Positions 13,122-27,339 of a stretch of 64,000 bases of DNA are shown here, piece after piece. Made by a program: the position numbers and the translations under genes. Under the pieces are notes generated by a model, which was not told the DNA's origin, did not search any database, and saw only the letters and a list, made by a program, of their open reading frames with translations. This stretch comes from Megachile rotundata (Eukaryota > Arthropoda > Insecta > Hymenoptera > Megachilidae): positions 1 through 64,000 of the forward strand of contig NW_027473471.1 in assembly GCF_050947335.1 (NCBI RefSeq). Reading direction: 5' to 3'. How positions within the stretch are numbered: the first letter of the stretch is position 1; every line of letters starts with the position of its first letter.

Positions 13122-13725
13122 ATGTTAAGTTATCCTATCTGAGCACAATTCAACACCACAATGAACAATTTTGCTCGTTTTGCACGAATTTTGCTCGTTT
13201 TGAACGAATTTTGCTCATTTTCGAACGATTCAGTCTCTAATTCGAACATATCCGCTGTAATTCGCCTCTGTACTATCTAGCTATGTTAAGTTATCCTATC
13301 TGAGCACAATTCAACACCGCAATGAACAATTTTGCTCGTTTTGCACGAATTATGCTCATTTTCGCACGATTCAGCCTCTAATTCGCACATATCCGCTGTG
13401 ATTCGACTCTGTACTATCTAGTCATGTTAAGTTATCGTAACTGAGCACAATTCAACACCACAATGAACAATTTTGCTCGTTTTGAACGAATTATGCTCAT
13501 TTTAGCACGATTCAGCCTCTAATTCGCACATATCTTCTGTAATTCGACTCTGTACTATCTAGTTATGTTAGGTTATCCTATCTGAGCACAATTCAACATC
13601 ACAATGAACAATTTTGCTCGTTTTGCACGAATTTTGCTCGTTTTGGACGAATTTTGCTCATTTTCGAACGATTCAGCCTCTAATTCGCACATATCCGCTG
13701 TAATTCGACTCTGTACTATCTAGTC
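13122..13725. repeat. Linking satellite segment, four monomers
   Basis: 604 bp, equal to 2x141 + 2x161. The monomers resemble the opening of the domain 1 HOR: a 161-class monomer with GTCTCTAATTCGAAC, one with CCGCTGTGATTCG, a type B monomer with TTTTAGCACG, then a 161-class monomer with TTTTGGACG. This appears to be the truncated start of a fifth domain 1 copy, joined to the next block. Confidence 0.75.
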
Positions 13726-16700
13726 ATGTTACGTTATCGTAACTGAGCACAATTCAACACCACAATGAACAATTTTGCTCGTTTCGCACGAATTATGCTC
13801 ATTTTCGCACGATTGAGCCTCTAATTCGCACATATCCGCTGTAATTCGACTCTGTACTATCTAGTCATGTTAAGTTATCGTAACTGAGCACAATTCAACA
13901 CCACAATGAACAATTTTGCTCGTTTTGAACGAATTATGCTCATTTTAGCACGATTCAGCCTCTAATTCGCACATATCCGCTGTAATTCGACTCTGTACTA
14001 TCTAGTTATGTTAAGTTATCCTATCTGAGCACAATTCAACACCACAATGAACAATTTTCCTCGTTTTGCACGAATTATGCACATTTTCGCACGATTCAGC
14101 CTCTAATTCGCACATATCCTCTGTAATTCGACTCGTTACTATCTAGTTATGTTAGGTTATGGTAACTGAGCACAATTCAACACCACAATGAACAATTTTG
14201 CTCGTTTTGAACGAATTATGCTCATTTTCGCACGATTCATCCTCTAATTCGCACATATCCGCAGTAATTCGACTCTCTACTATCTAGCCATGTTAAGTTA
14301 TCGTAACTGAGCACAATTCAACACCACAATGAACAATTTTGCTCGTTTTGAACGAATTATGCTCATTTTCGCACGGTTCAGCCTCTAATTCGCACATATC
14401 CGCTGTAATTCGACTCTGTCCTATCTAGTCATGTTCAGTTATCGTAACTGAGCACAATTCAACACCACAATGAACAATTTTGCTCGTTTTGAACGAATTA
14501 TGCTCATTTTCGCACGATTCAGCCTCTAATTCGCACATATCCGCTGCAATTCGACTCTGTACTATCTACTTATGTTAAGTTATCCTATCTGAGCACAATT
14601 CAACACCACAATGAACAATTTTGCTCGTTTTGCACGAATTTTGCTCATTTTCGAACGATTCAGCCTCTAATTCGCACATATCCGCTGTAATTCGACTCTG
14701 TACTATCTAGTTATGTTAAGTTATCCTATCTGAGCACAATTCGACACTGCAACGAACAATTTTTTTCGTTCTGCACGAATTATGCTCATTTTCGCACGAT
14801 TCAGCCTCTAATTCGCACATATCCGCTGCAATTCGACTCTGTACTATCTAGTTATGTTAAGTTATCCTATCTGAGCACAATTCAACACCACAATGAACAA
14901 TTTTGCTCGTTTTGCACGAATTTTGATCGTTTTGAACGAATTTTGCTCATTTTCGAACGATTCAGCCTCCAATTCGCATATATCCGCTGTAATTCGACTC
15001 TGTACTATCTAGTTATGTTAAGTTATCCTATCTGAGCACAATTCAACACCACAATGAACAATTTTGCTCGTTTTGCACGAATTTTGCTCGTTTTGAACGA
15101 ATTTTGCTCATTTTCGAACGATTCAGCCTCTAATTCGCGCATATCCGCTGTATTTCGCCTCTATACTATCTAGTTATGTTAAGTTATCCTATCTGAGCAC
15201 AATTCAACACCACAATGAACAATTTTGCTCGTTTTGAACGAATTATGCTCATTTTCGCACGATTCAGCCTCTAATTCGCACATATCCGCTGTAATTCGAT
15301 TCTGTACTATCTAGTTATGTTATGTTATCCTATCTGAGCACAATTCAACCCCACAATGAACAATTTTGCTCGTTTTGCACGATTTATGCTCATTTTCGCA
15401 CGATTCAGCCTCTAATTCGCACATATCCGCTGTGATTCGACTCTGTCCCATCTAGATATGTTAAGTTATCGTAACTGAGCACAATTCGACACAACAATGA
15501 ACAATTTTGCTCGTAATGAAAGAATAATGCTCATTTTCGCACGATTCAGCCTCTAATTCGCACATATCTTCTGTAATTCGACTCTGTACTATCTAGTTAT
15601 GTTAGTTTATGGTAACTGAGCGCAATTCAACACCACAATGAACAATTTTGCTCGTTTTGAACGAATTATGCTCATTTTCGCACGATTCAGCCCCTAATTC
15701 GCACATATCTTCTGTAATTCGACTCTGCACTATCTAGTTACGTTAGGTTATGGTAACTGAGGACAATTCAACACCACAATGAACAATTTTGCTCGGTTTG
15801 AACGAATTATGCTCATTTTCGTACGATTCAGCCTCTAATTCGCACATATCCGCTGTAATTCGACTCTCTACTATCTAGTTATGTTAAGTTATCCTATCTG
15901 AGCACAATTCAACATCACAATGAACAATTTTGCTCGTTTTGCACGAATTTTGCTCGTTTTGAACGAATTTTGCTCATTTTCGAACGATTCAGCCTCTAAT
16001 TCGCACATATCCGCTGTAATTCGACTCTGTACTATCTAGTTATTTTAAGTTATCCTATCTGAGCACAATTCAACACCACAACGAACAATTTTGCTCGTTT
16101 TGCACGAATTATGCTCATTTTCGCACGATTCAGCCTCTAATTCGCACATATCCGCTGTGATTCGACTCTGTCCCATCTAGATATGTTATGTTATCGTAAC
16201 TGAGCACAATTCGACACCACAATGAACAATTTTGCTCGTAATGAAAGAATAATGCTCATTTTCGCACGATTCAGCCTCTAATTCGCACATATCTACTGTA
16301 ATTCGACTCTGTACTATCTAGTTATGTTAGGTTATGGTAACTGAGCACAATTCAACACCACAATGAACAATTTTGATCGTTTTGAACGAATTATGCTCAT
16401 TTTCGCACGATTCAGCCTCTAATTCGCACATATCTTCTGTAATTCGACTCTGTACTATCTAGTTATGTTAGGTTATGGTAACTGAGGACAATTCAACACC
16501 ACAATGAACAATTTTGCTCGTTTTGCACGAATTTTGCTCGTTTTGAACGAATTTTGCTCTTTTTCGAACGATTCAGCCTCTAATTCGCACATATCCGCTG
16601 TAATTCGCCTCTGTACTATCTAGTTATGTTAAGTTATCCTATCTGAGCACAATTCAACACCACAATGAACAATTTTGCTCATTTTGCACGAATTATGCTC

Positions 16701-17612
16701 ATTTTCGCACGTTTCAGCCTCTAATTCGTACATATCTGCTGTGATTCGACTCTGTCCCATCTACATATGTTAAGTTATCGTAACTGAGCACAATTCGACA
16801 CCACAATGAACTATTTTGCTCGTAATGAAAGAATAATGCTCATTTTCGCACGATTCAGCCTCTAATTCGCACATATCTTCTGTAATTCGACTCTGTACTA
16901 TCTAGTTATGTTAGGTTATGGTAACTGAGCACAATTCAACACCACGATGAACAATTTTGCTCGTTTTGCACGAATTATGCTCATTTTCGCACGATTCAGA
17001 CTCTAATTCGCACATATCCGCTGTAATTCGACTCTGTACTATCTAGTCATGTTAAGTTATCGTAACTGAGCACAATTCAACACCACAATGAACAATTTTG
17101 CTCGTTTTGAACGAATTATGCTCATTTTCGCACGATTCAGCCTCTAATTCGCACATATCCGCTGTAATTCGACTCTGTACTATCTAGTCATGTTAAGTTA
17201 TCGTAACTGAGCACAATTCAACACCACAATGAACAATTTTGCTCGTTTTGGACGAATTATGCTCATTTTCGCACGATTCAGCCTCTAATTCGCACATATC
17301 CGCTGTAATTCGACTCTGTACTATCTAGTCATGTTAAGTTATCGTAACTGAGCACAATTCAACACCACAATGAACAATTTTGCTGGTTTTGAACGAATTA
17401 TGCTCATTTTCGCACGATTCAGCATCTAATTCGCACATATCCGCTGTAATTCGACTCTGTACTATCTAGTTATGTTAAGTTATCCTATCTGAGCACAATT
17501 CAACACCACAATGAACAATTTTGCTCGTTTTGCACGAATTATGCTCATTTTCGCACGATTCAGCCTCTAATTCGCACATATCCGCTGTAATTCGACTCTG
17601 TACTATCTAGTC
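13726..17612. repeat. Domain 2 HOR copy 1, 27 monomers, 3887 bp
   Basis: The length equals 23x141 + 4x161. It starts with a type B monomer bearing TCATGTTACGTTATCG, which recurs at 17613, exactly 3887 bp later. Diagnostic variants in order: CCTCGTTTTGCACG with ATGCACATTTTCG (14059), GATTCATCCTC, CGCGCATATCCGCTGTATTT (15136), CAACCCCAC, CGACACAACAATG, AGTTATTTTAAG (16040), TTTTGATCG, CACCACGATG. Confidence 0.86.
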
Positions 17613-20600
17613 ATGTTACGTTATCGTAACTGAGCACAATTCAACACCACAATGAACAATTTTGCTCGTTTCGCACGAATTATGCTCATTTTCGCACGAT
17701 TCAGCCTCTAATTCGCACATATCCGCTGTAATTCGACTCTGTACTATCTAGTCATGTTAAGTTATCGTAACTGAGCACAATTCAACACCACAATGAACAA
17801 TTTTGCTCGTTTTGAACGAATTATGCTCATTTTAGCACGATTCAGCCTCTAATTCGCACATATCCGCTGTAATTCGACTCTGTACTATCTAGTTATGTTA
17901 AGTTATCCTATCTGAGCACAATTCAACACCACAATGAACAATTTTCCTCGTTTTGCACGAATTATGCACATTTTCGCACGATTCAGCCTCTAATTCGCAC
18001 ATATCCTCTGTAATTCGACTCGTTACTATCTAGTTATGTTAGGTTATGGTAACTGAGCACAATTCAACACCACAATGAACAATTTTGCTCGTTTTGAACG
18101 AATTATGCTCATTTTCGCACGATTCATCCTCTAATTCGCACATATCCGCAGTAATTCGACTCTGTACTATCTAGCCATGTTAAGTTATCGTAACTGAGCA
18201 CAATTCAACACCACAATGAACAATTTTGCTCGTTTTGAACGAATTATGCTCATTTTCGCACGGTTCAGCCTCTAATTCGCACATATCCGCTGTAATTCGA
18301 CTCTGTCCTATCTAGTCATGTTCAGTTATCGTAACTGAGCACAATTCAACACCACAATGAACAATTTTGCTCGTTTTGAACGAATTATGCTCATTTTCGC
18401 ACGATTCAGCCTCTAATTCGCACATATCCGCTGCAATTCGACTCTGTACTATCTACTTATGTTAAGTTATCCTATCTGAGCACAATTCAACACCACAATG
18501 AACAATTTTGCTCGTTTTGCACGAATTTTGCTCATTTTCGAACGATTCAGCCTCTAATTCGCACATATCCGCTGTAATTCGACTCTGTACTATCTAGTTA
18601 TGTTAAGTTATCCTATCTGAGCACAATTCAACACCACAATGAACAATTTTGCTCGTTTTGCACGAATTTTGCTCGTTTTGAACGAATTTTGCTCATTTTC
18701 GAACGATTCAGCCTCTAATTCGCGCATATCCGCTGTATTTCGCCTCTGTACTATCTAGTTATGTTAAGTTATCCTATCTGAGCACAATTCAACACCACAA
18801 TGAACAATTTTGCTCGTTTTGAACGAATTATGCTCATTTTCGCACGATTCAGCCTCTAATTCGCACATATCCGCTGTAATTCGATTCTGTACTATCTAGT
18901 TATGTTATGTTATCCTATCTGAGCACAATTCAACCCCACAATGAACAATTTTGCTCGTTTTGCACGATTTATGCTCATTTTCGCACGATTCAGCCTCTAA
19001 TTCGCACATATCCGCTGTGATTCGACTCTGTCCCATCTAGATATGTTAAGTTATCGTAACTGAGCACAATTCGACACAACAATGAACAATTTTGCTCGTA
19101 ATGAAAGAATAATGCTCATTTTCGCACGATTCAGCCTCTAATTCGCACATATCTTCTGTAATTCGACTCTGTACTATCTAGTTATGTTAGTTTATGGTAA
19201 CTGAGCACAATTCAACACCACAATGAACAATTTTGCTCGTTTTGAACGAATTATGCTCATTTTCGCACGATTCAGCCCCTAATTCGCACATATCTTCTGT
19301 AATTCGACTCTGCACTATCTAGTTACGTTAGGTTATGGTAACTGAGGACAATTCAACACCACAATGAACAATTTTGCTCGGTTTGAACGAATTATGCTCA
19401 TTTTCGTACGATTCAGCCTCTAATTCGCACATATCCGCTGTAATTCGACTCTGTACTATCTAGTTATTTTAAGTTATCCTATCTGAGCACAATTCAACAC
19501 CACAACGAACAATTTTGCTCGTTTTGCACGAATTATGATCATTTTCGCACGATTCAGCCTCTAATTCGCACATATCCGCTGTGATTCGACTCTGTCCCAT
19601 CTAGATATGTTATGTTATCGTAACTGAGCACAATTCGACACCACAATGAACAATTTTGCTCGTAATGAAAGAATAATGCTCATTTTCGCACGATTCAGCC
19701 TCTAATTCGCACATATCTACTGTAATTCGACTCTGTACTATCTAGTTATGTTAGGTTACGGTAACTGAGCACAATTCAACACCACAATGAACAATTTTGA
19801 TCGTTTTGAACGAATTATGCTCATTTTCGCACGATTCAGCCTCTAATTCGCACATATCTTCTGTAATTCGACTCTGTACTATCTAGTTATGTTAGGTTAT
19901 GGTAACTGAGGACAATTCAACACCACAATGAACAATTTTGCTCGTTTTGCACGAATTTTGCTCGTTTTGAACGAATTTTGCTCTTTTTCGAACGATTCAG
20001 CCTCTAATTCGCACATATCCGCTGTAATTCGCCTCTGTACTATCTAGTTATGTTAAGTTATCCTATCTGAGCACAATTCAACACCACAATGAACAATTTT
20101 GCTCATTTTGCACGAATTATGCTCATTTTCGCACGTTTCAGCCTCTAATTCGTACATATCTGCTGTGATTCGACTCTGTCCCATCTACATATGTTAAGTT
20201 ATCGTAACTGAGCACAATTCGACACCACAATGAACAATTTTGACCGTAATGAAAGAATAATGCTCATTTTCGCACGATTCAGCCTCTAATTCGCACATAT
20301 CTTCTGTAATTCGACTCTGTACTATCTAGTTATGTTAGGTTATGGTAACTGAGCACAATTCAACACCACGATGAACAATTTTGCTCGTTTTGCACGAATT
20401 ATGCTCATTTTCGCACGATTCAGACTCTAATTCGCACATATCCGCTGTAATTCGACTCTGTACTATCTAGTCATGTTAAGTTATCGTAACTGAGCACAAT
20501 TCAACACCACAATGAACAATTTTGCTCGTTTTGGACGAATTATGCTCATTTTCGCACGATTCAGCCTCTAATTCGCACATATCCGCTGTAATTCGACTCT

Positions 20601-20895
20601 GTACTATCTAGTCATGTTAAGTTATCGTAACTGAGCACAATTCAACACCACAATGAACAATTTTGCTGGTTTTGAACGAATTATGCTCATTTTCGCACGA
20701 TTCAGCATCTAATTCGCACATATCCGCTGTAATTCGACTCTGTACTATCTAGTTATGTTAAGTTATCCTATCTGAGCACAATTCAACACCACAATGAACA
20801 ATTTTGCTCGTTTTGCACGAATTATGCTCATTTTCGCACGATTCAGCCTCTAATTCGCACATATCCGCTGTAATTCGATTCTGTACTATCTAGTT
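17613..20895. repeat. Domain 2 HOR copy 2, 23 monomers, 3283 bp
   Basis: The length equals 21x141 + 2x161. It carries the diagnostic variants of copy 1 in the same order. The offset falls in whole-monomer steps from 3887 to 3585 (loss of 141+161), to 3424 (loss of 161), to 3283 (loss of 141). Four monomers of copy 1 are therefore absent here. Part of this copy recurs at offset 6021 in the next macro-unit (18080-20880 against 24100-26900). Confidence 0.86.
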
Positions 20896-21036
20896 ATGTT
20901 ATGTTATCCTATCTGAGCACAATTCAACCCCACAATGAACAATTTTGCTCGTTTTGCACGATTTATGCTCATTTTCGCACGATTCAGCCTCTAATTCGCA
21001 CATATCCGCTGTAATTCGACTCTGTACTATCTAGTT
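20896..21036. repeat. Single linking monomer (CAACCCC variant)
   Basis: A 141-bp monomer with TTATGTTATCC, CAACCCCACAATG and GCACGATTTATG. It matches a variant found inside the domain 2 units (15340, 18932, 24952). It sits directly before macro-unit A, so it looks like a leftover of the neighbouring unit at an exchange point. Confidence 0.75.
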
Positions 21037-24000
21037 ATGTTAAGTTATCCTATCTGAGCACAATTCAACACCACAATGAACAATTTTGCTCGTTTTGCAC
21101 GAATTATGCTCATTTTCGCACGATTCAGCCTCTAATTCGCACATATCCGCTGTAATTTGACTCTGTACTATCTAGTCATGTTAAGTTATCGTAACTGAGC
21201 ACAATTCAACACCACAATGAACAATTTTGCTCGTTTCGCACGAATTATGCTCATTTTCGCACGATTCAGCCTCTAATTCGCACATATCCGCTGTAATTCG
21301 ACTCTGTACTATCTAGTCATGTTAAGATATCGTAACTGAGCACAATTCAACACCACAATGAACAATTTTGCTCGTTTTGAACGAATTATGCTCATTTTAG
21401 CACGATTCAGCCTCTAATTCGCACATATCCGCTGTAATTCGACTCTGTACTATCTAGTTATGTTAAGTTATCCTATCTGAGCACAATTCAACACCACAAT
21501 GAACAATTTTGCTCGTTTTGAACGAATTATGCTCATTTTCGCACGATTCAGCCTCTAATTCGCACATATCCGCTGTAATTCGCCTCTGTACTATCTAGTT
21601 ATGTTAGTTTATGGTAACTGAGCACAATTCAACACCACAATGAACAATTTTGCTCGTTTTGAACGAATTATGCTCATTTTCGCACGATTCAGCCTCTAAT
21701 TCGCACATATCCGCTGCAATTCGACTCTGTACTATCTAGTTATGTTAAGTTATCCTATCTGAGCACAATTCAACACCACAATGAACAATTTTGCTCGTTT
21801 TGCACGAATTTTGCTCATTTTCGAACGATTCAGCCTCTAATTCGCACATATCCGCTGTAATTCGACTCTGTACTATCTAGTTATGTTAAGTTATCCTATC
21901 TGAGCACAATTCGACACCGCAACGAACAATTTTTCTCGTTCTGCACGAATTATGCTCATTTTCGCACGATTCAGCCTCTAATTCGCATATATCCGCTGCA
22001 ATTCGACTCTGTACTATCTAGTTATGTTAAGTTATCCTATCTGAGCACAATTCAACACCACAATGAACAATTTTGCTCGTTTTGAACGAATTATGCTCAT
22101 TTTCGCACGATTCAGCCTCTAATTCGCACATATCCGCTGTAATTTGACTCTGCACTATCTAGTCATGTTAAGTTATCGTAACTGAGCACAATTCAACACC
22201 ACAATGAACAATTTTGCTCGTTTTGAACAAATTTTGCTCATTTTCGATCGATTCAGCCTCTAATTCGCACATATCCGCTGTAATTCGCTTCTGTACTATC
22301 TAGTTATGTTAGTTTATGGTAACTGAGCACAATTCAACACCACAATGAACAATTTTGCTCGTTTTGAACGAATTATGCTCATTTTCGCACGATTCAGCCT
22401 CAAATTCGCACATATCTTCTGTAATTCGACTCTGTACTATCTAGTTATGTTAGGTTATGGTAACTGAGGACAATTCAACACCACAATGAAAAATTTTGCT
22501 CGTTTTGAACGAATTATGCTCATTTTCGCACGATTCAGCCTCTAATTCGCACATATCCGCTGTAATTCGACTCTGTACTATCTAGTTATGTTAGGTTATC
22601 CTATCTGAGCACAATTCAACATCACAATGAACAATTTTGCTCGTTTTGCACGAATTTTGCTCGTTTTGGACGAATTTTGCTCATTTTCGAACGATTCAGC
22701 CTCTAATTCGCACATATCCGCTGTAATTCGACTCTGTACTATCTAGTCATGTTAAGTTATCGTAACTGAGCACAATTCAACACCACAATGAACAATTTTG
22801 CTCGTTTCGCACGAATTATGCTCATTTTCGCACGATTCAGCCTCTAATTCGCACATATCCGCTGTAATTCGACTCTGTACTATCTAGTCATGTTAAGTTA
22901 TCGTAACTGAGCACAATTCAACACCACAATGAACAATTTTGCTCGTTTTGAACGAATTATGCTCATTTTAGCACGATTCAGCCTCTAATTCGCACATATC
23001 CGCTGTAATTCGACTCTGTACTATCTAGTTATGTTAAGTTATCCTATCTGAGCACAATTCGACACCACAATGAACAATTTTCCTCGTTTTGCACGAATTA
23101 TGCACATTTTCGCACGATTCAGCCTCTAATTCGCACATATCCTCTGTAATTCGACTCGTTACTATCTAGTTATGTTAGGTTATGGTAACTGAGCACAATT
23201 CAACACCACAATGAACAATTTTGCTCGTTTTGAACGAATTATGCTCATTTTCGCACGATTCATCCTCTAATTCGCACATATCCGCAGTAATTCGACTCTG
23301 TACTATCTAGCCATGTTAAGTTATCGTAACTGAGCACAATTCAACACCACAATGAACAATTTTGCTCGTTTTGAACGAATTATGCTCATTTTCGCACGAT
23401 TCAGCCTCTAATTCGCACATATCCGCTGCAATTCGACTCTGTACTATCTAGTTATGTTAAGTTATCCTATCTGAGCACAATTCAACACCACAATGAACAA
23501 TTTTGCTCGTTTTGCACGAATTTTGCTCATTTTCGAACGATTCAGCCTCTAATTCGCACATATCCGCTGTAATTCGACTCTGTACTATCTAGTTATGTTA
23601 AGTTATCCTATCTGAGCACAATTCGACACTGCAACGAACAATTTTTTTCGTTCTGCACGAATTATGCTCATTTTCGCACGATTCAGCCTCTAATTCGCAC
23701 ATATCCGCTGCAATTCGACTCTGTACTATCTAGTTATGTTAAGTTATCCTATCTGAGCACAATTCAACACCACAATGAACAATTTTGCTCGTTTTGCACG
23801 AATTTTGATCGTTTTGAACGAATTTTGCTCATTTTCGAACGATTCAGCCTCCAATTCGCATATATCCGCTGTAATTCGACTCTGTACATCTAGTTATGTT
23901 AAGTTATCCTATCTGAGCACAATTCAACACCACAATGAACAATTTTGCTCGTTTTGCACGAATTTTGCTCGTTTTGAACGAATTTTGCTCATTTTCGAAC

Positions 24001-27000
24001 GATTCAGCCTCTAATTCGCGCATATCCGCTGTAATTCGCCTCTGTACTATCTAGTTATGTTAAGTTATCCTATCTGAGCACAATTCAACACCACAATGAA
24101 CAATTTTGCTCGTTTTGAACGAATTATGCTCATTTTCGCACGATTCATCCTCTAATTCGCACATATCCGCAGTAATTCGACTCTGTACTATCTAGCCATG
24201 TTAAGTTATCGTAACTGAGCACAATTCAACACCACAATGAACAATTTTGCTCGTTTTGAACGAATTATGCTCATTTTCGCACGGTTCAGCCTCTAATTCG
24301 CACATATCCGCTGTGATTCGACTCTGTCCTATCTAGTCATGTTCAGTTATCGTAACTGAGCACAATTCAACACCACAATGAACAATTTTGCTCGTTTTGA
24401 ACGAATTATGCTCATTTTCGCACGATTCAGCCTCTAATTCGCACATATCCGCTGCAATTCGACTCTGTACTATCTACTTATGTTAAGTTATCCTATCTGA
24501 GCACAATTCAACACCACAATGAACAATTTTGCTCGTTTTGCACGAATTTTGCTCATTTTCGAACGATTCAGCCTCTAATTCGCACATATCCGCTGTAATT
24601 CGACTCTGTACTATCTAGTTATGTTAAGTTATCCTATCTGAGCACAATTCAACACCACAATGAACAATTTTGCTCGTTTTGCACGAATTTTGCTCGTTTT
24701 GAACGAATTTTGCTCATTTTCGAACGATTCAGCCTCTAATTCGCGCATATCCGCTGTATTTCGCCTCTGTACTATCTAGTTATGTTAAGTTATCCTATCT
24801 GAGCACAATTCAACACCACAATGAACAATTTTGCTCGTTTTGAACGAATTATGCTCATTTTCGCACGATTCAGCCTCTAATTCGCACATATCCGCTGTAA
24901 TTCGATTCTGTACTATCTAGTTATGTTATGTTATCCTATCTGAGCACAATTCAACCCCACAATGAACAATTTTGCTCGTTTTGCACGATTTATGCTCATT
25001 TTCGCACGATTCAGCCTCTAATTCGCACATATCCGCTGTGATTCGACTCTGTCCCATCTAGATATGTTAAGTTATCGTAACTGAGCACAATTCGACACAA
25101 CAATGAACAATTTTGCTCGTAATGAAAGAATAATGCTCATTTTCGCACGATTCAGCCTCTAATTCGCACATATCTTCTGTAATTCGACTCTGTACTATCT
25201 AGTTATGTTAGTTTATGGTAACTGAGCACAATTCAACACCACAATGAACAATTTTGCTCGTTTTGAACGAATTATGCTCATTTTCGCACGATTCAGCCCC
25301 TAATTCGCACATATCTTCTGTAATTCGACTCTGCACTATCTAGTTACGTTAGGTTATGGTAACTGAGGACAATTCAACACCACAATGAACAATTTTGCTC
25401 GGTTTGAACGAATTATGCTCATTTTCGTACGATTCAGCCTCTAATTCGCACATATCCGCTGTAATTCGACTCTGTACTATCTAGTTATTTTAAGTTATCC
25501 TATCTGAGCACAATTCAACACCACAACGAACAATTTTGCTCGTTTTGCACGAATTATGATCATTTTCGCACGATTCAGCCTCTAATTCGCACATATCCGC
25601 TGTGATTCGACTCTGTCCCATCTAGATATGTTATGTTATCGTAACTGAGCACAATTCGACACCACAATGAACAATTTTGCTCGTAATGAAAGAATAATGC
25701 TCATTTTCGCACGATTCAGCCTCTAATTCGCACATATCTACTGTAATTCGACTCTGTACTATCTAGTTATGTTAGGTTACGGTAACTGAGCACAATTCAA
25801 CACCACAATGAACAATTTTGATCGTTTTGAACGAATTATGCTCATTTTCGCACGATTCAGCCTCTAATTCGCACATATCTTCTGTAATTCGACTCTGTAC
25901 TATCTAGTTATGTTAGGTTATGGTAACTGAGGACAATTCAACACCACAATGAACAATTTTGCTCGTTTTGCACGAATTTTGCTCGTTTTGAACGAATTTT
26001 GCTCTTTTTCGAACGATTCAGCCTCTAATTCGCACATATCCGCTGTAATTCGCCTCTGTACTATCTAGTTATGTTAAGTTATCCTATCTGAGCACAATTC
26101 AACACCACAATGAACAATTTTGCTCATTTTGCACGAATTATGCTCATTTTCGCACGTTTCAGCCTCTAATTCGTACATATCTGCTGTGATTCGACTCTGT
26201 CCCATCTACATATGTTAAGTTATCGTAACTGAGCACAATTCGACACCACAATGAACAATTTTGCTCGTAATGAAAGAATAATGCTCATTTTCGCACGATT
26301 CAGCCTCTAATTCGCACATATCTTCTGTAATTCGACTCTGTACTATCTAGTTATGTTAGGTTATGGTAACTGAGCACAATTCAACACCACGATGAACAAT
26401 TTTGCTCGTTTTGCACGAATTATGCTCATTTTCGCACGATTCAGACTCTAATTCGCACATATCCGCTGTAATTCGACTCTGTACTATCTAGTCATGTTAA
26501 GTTATCGTAACTGAGCACAATTCAACACCACAATGAACAATTTTGCTCGTTTTGAACGAATTATGCTCATTTTCGCACGATTCAGCCTCTAATTCGCACA
26601 TATCCGCTGTAATTCGACTCTGTACTATCTAGTCATGTTAAGTTATCGTAACTGAGCACAATTCAACACCACAATGAACAATTTTGCTCGTTTTGGACGA
26701 ATTATGCTCATTTTCGCACGATTCAGCCTCTAATTCGCACATATCCGCTGTAATTCGACTCTGTACTATCTAGTCATGTTAAGTTATCGTAACTGAGCAC
26801 AATTCAACACCACAATGAACAATTTTGCTGGTTTTGAACGAATTATGCTCATTTTCGCACGATTCAGCATCTAATTCGCACATATCCGCTGTAATTCGAC
26901 TCTGTACTATCTAGTTATGTTAAGTTATCCTATCTGAGCACAATTCAACACCACAATGAACAATTTTGCTCGTTTTGCACGAATTATGCTCATTTTCGCA

Positions 27001-27339
27001 CGATTCAGCCTCTAATTCGCACATATCCGCTGTAATTCGACTCTGTACTATCTAGTCATGTTAAGTTATCGTAACTGAGCACAATTCAACACCACAATGA
27101 ACAATTTTGCTCGTTTTGAACGAATTATGCTCATTTTCGCACGATTCAGCCTCTAATTCGCACATATCCGCTGTAATTCGACTCTGCACTATCTAGGCAT
27201 GTTAAGTTAACGTAACTGAGCACAATTCAACACCACAATGAACAATTTTGCTGGTTTTGAACGAATTATGCTCATTTTCGCACGATTCAGCCTCTAATTC
27301 GCACATATCCGCTGTAATTCGACTCTGTACTATCTAGTT
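21037..27339. repeat. Macro-unit A, 44 monomers, 6303 bp
   Basis: The length equals 39x141 + 4x161 + 1x160. It repeats in tandem as macro-unit B: offset 6303 for 21037 to about 22460, 6887 for about 22590-24140, 6162 around 24952 and 6464 around 26442. It contains the five-monomer HOR marker (21912), the CCTCGTTTTGCACG/ATGCACA monomer (23082), and a 160-bp monomer whose end reads CTGTACATCTAG (1-bp deletion near 23888). From about 24100 to 26900 it also carries a copy of domain 2 sequence. Confidence 0.84.

Noticed and set aside
23775..24014. Open frame of 79 codons, repeated at 30662-30901
   Set aside because: It reads across two long monomers only because a 1-bp deletion (CTGTACATCTAG) bypasses the usual stop. 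Both copies come from the duplication of the macro-unit. Nothing suggests coding.
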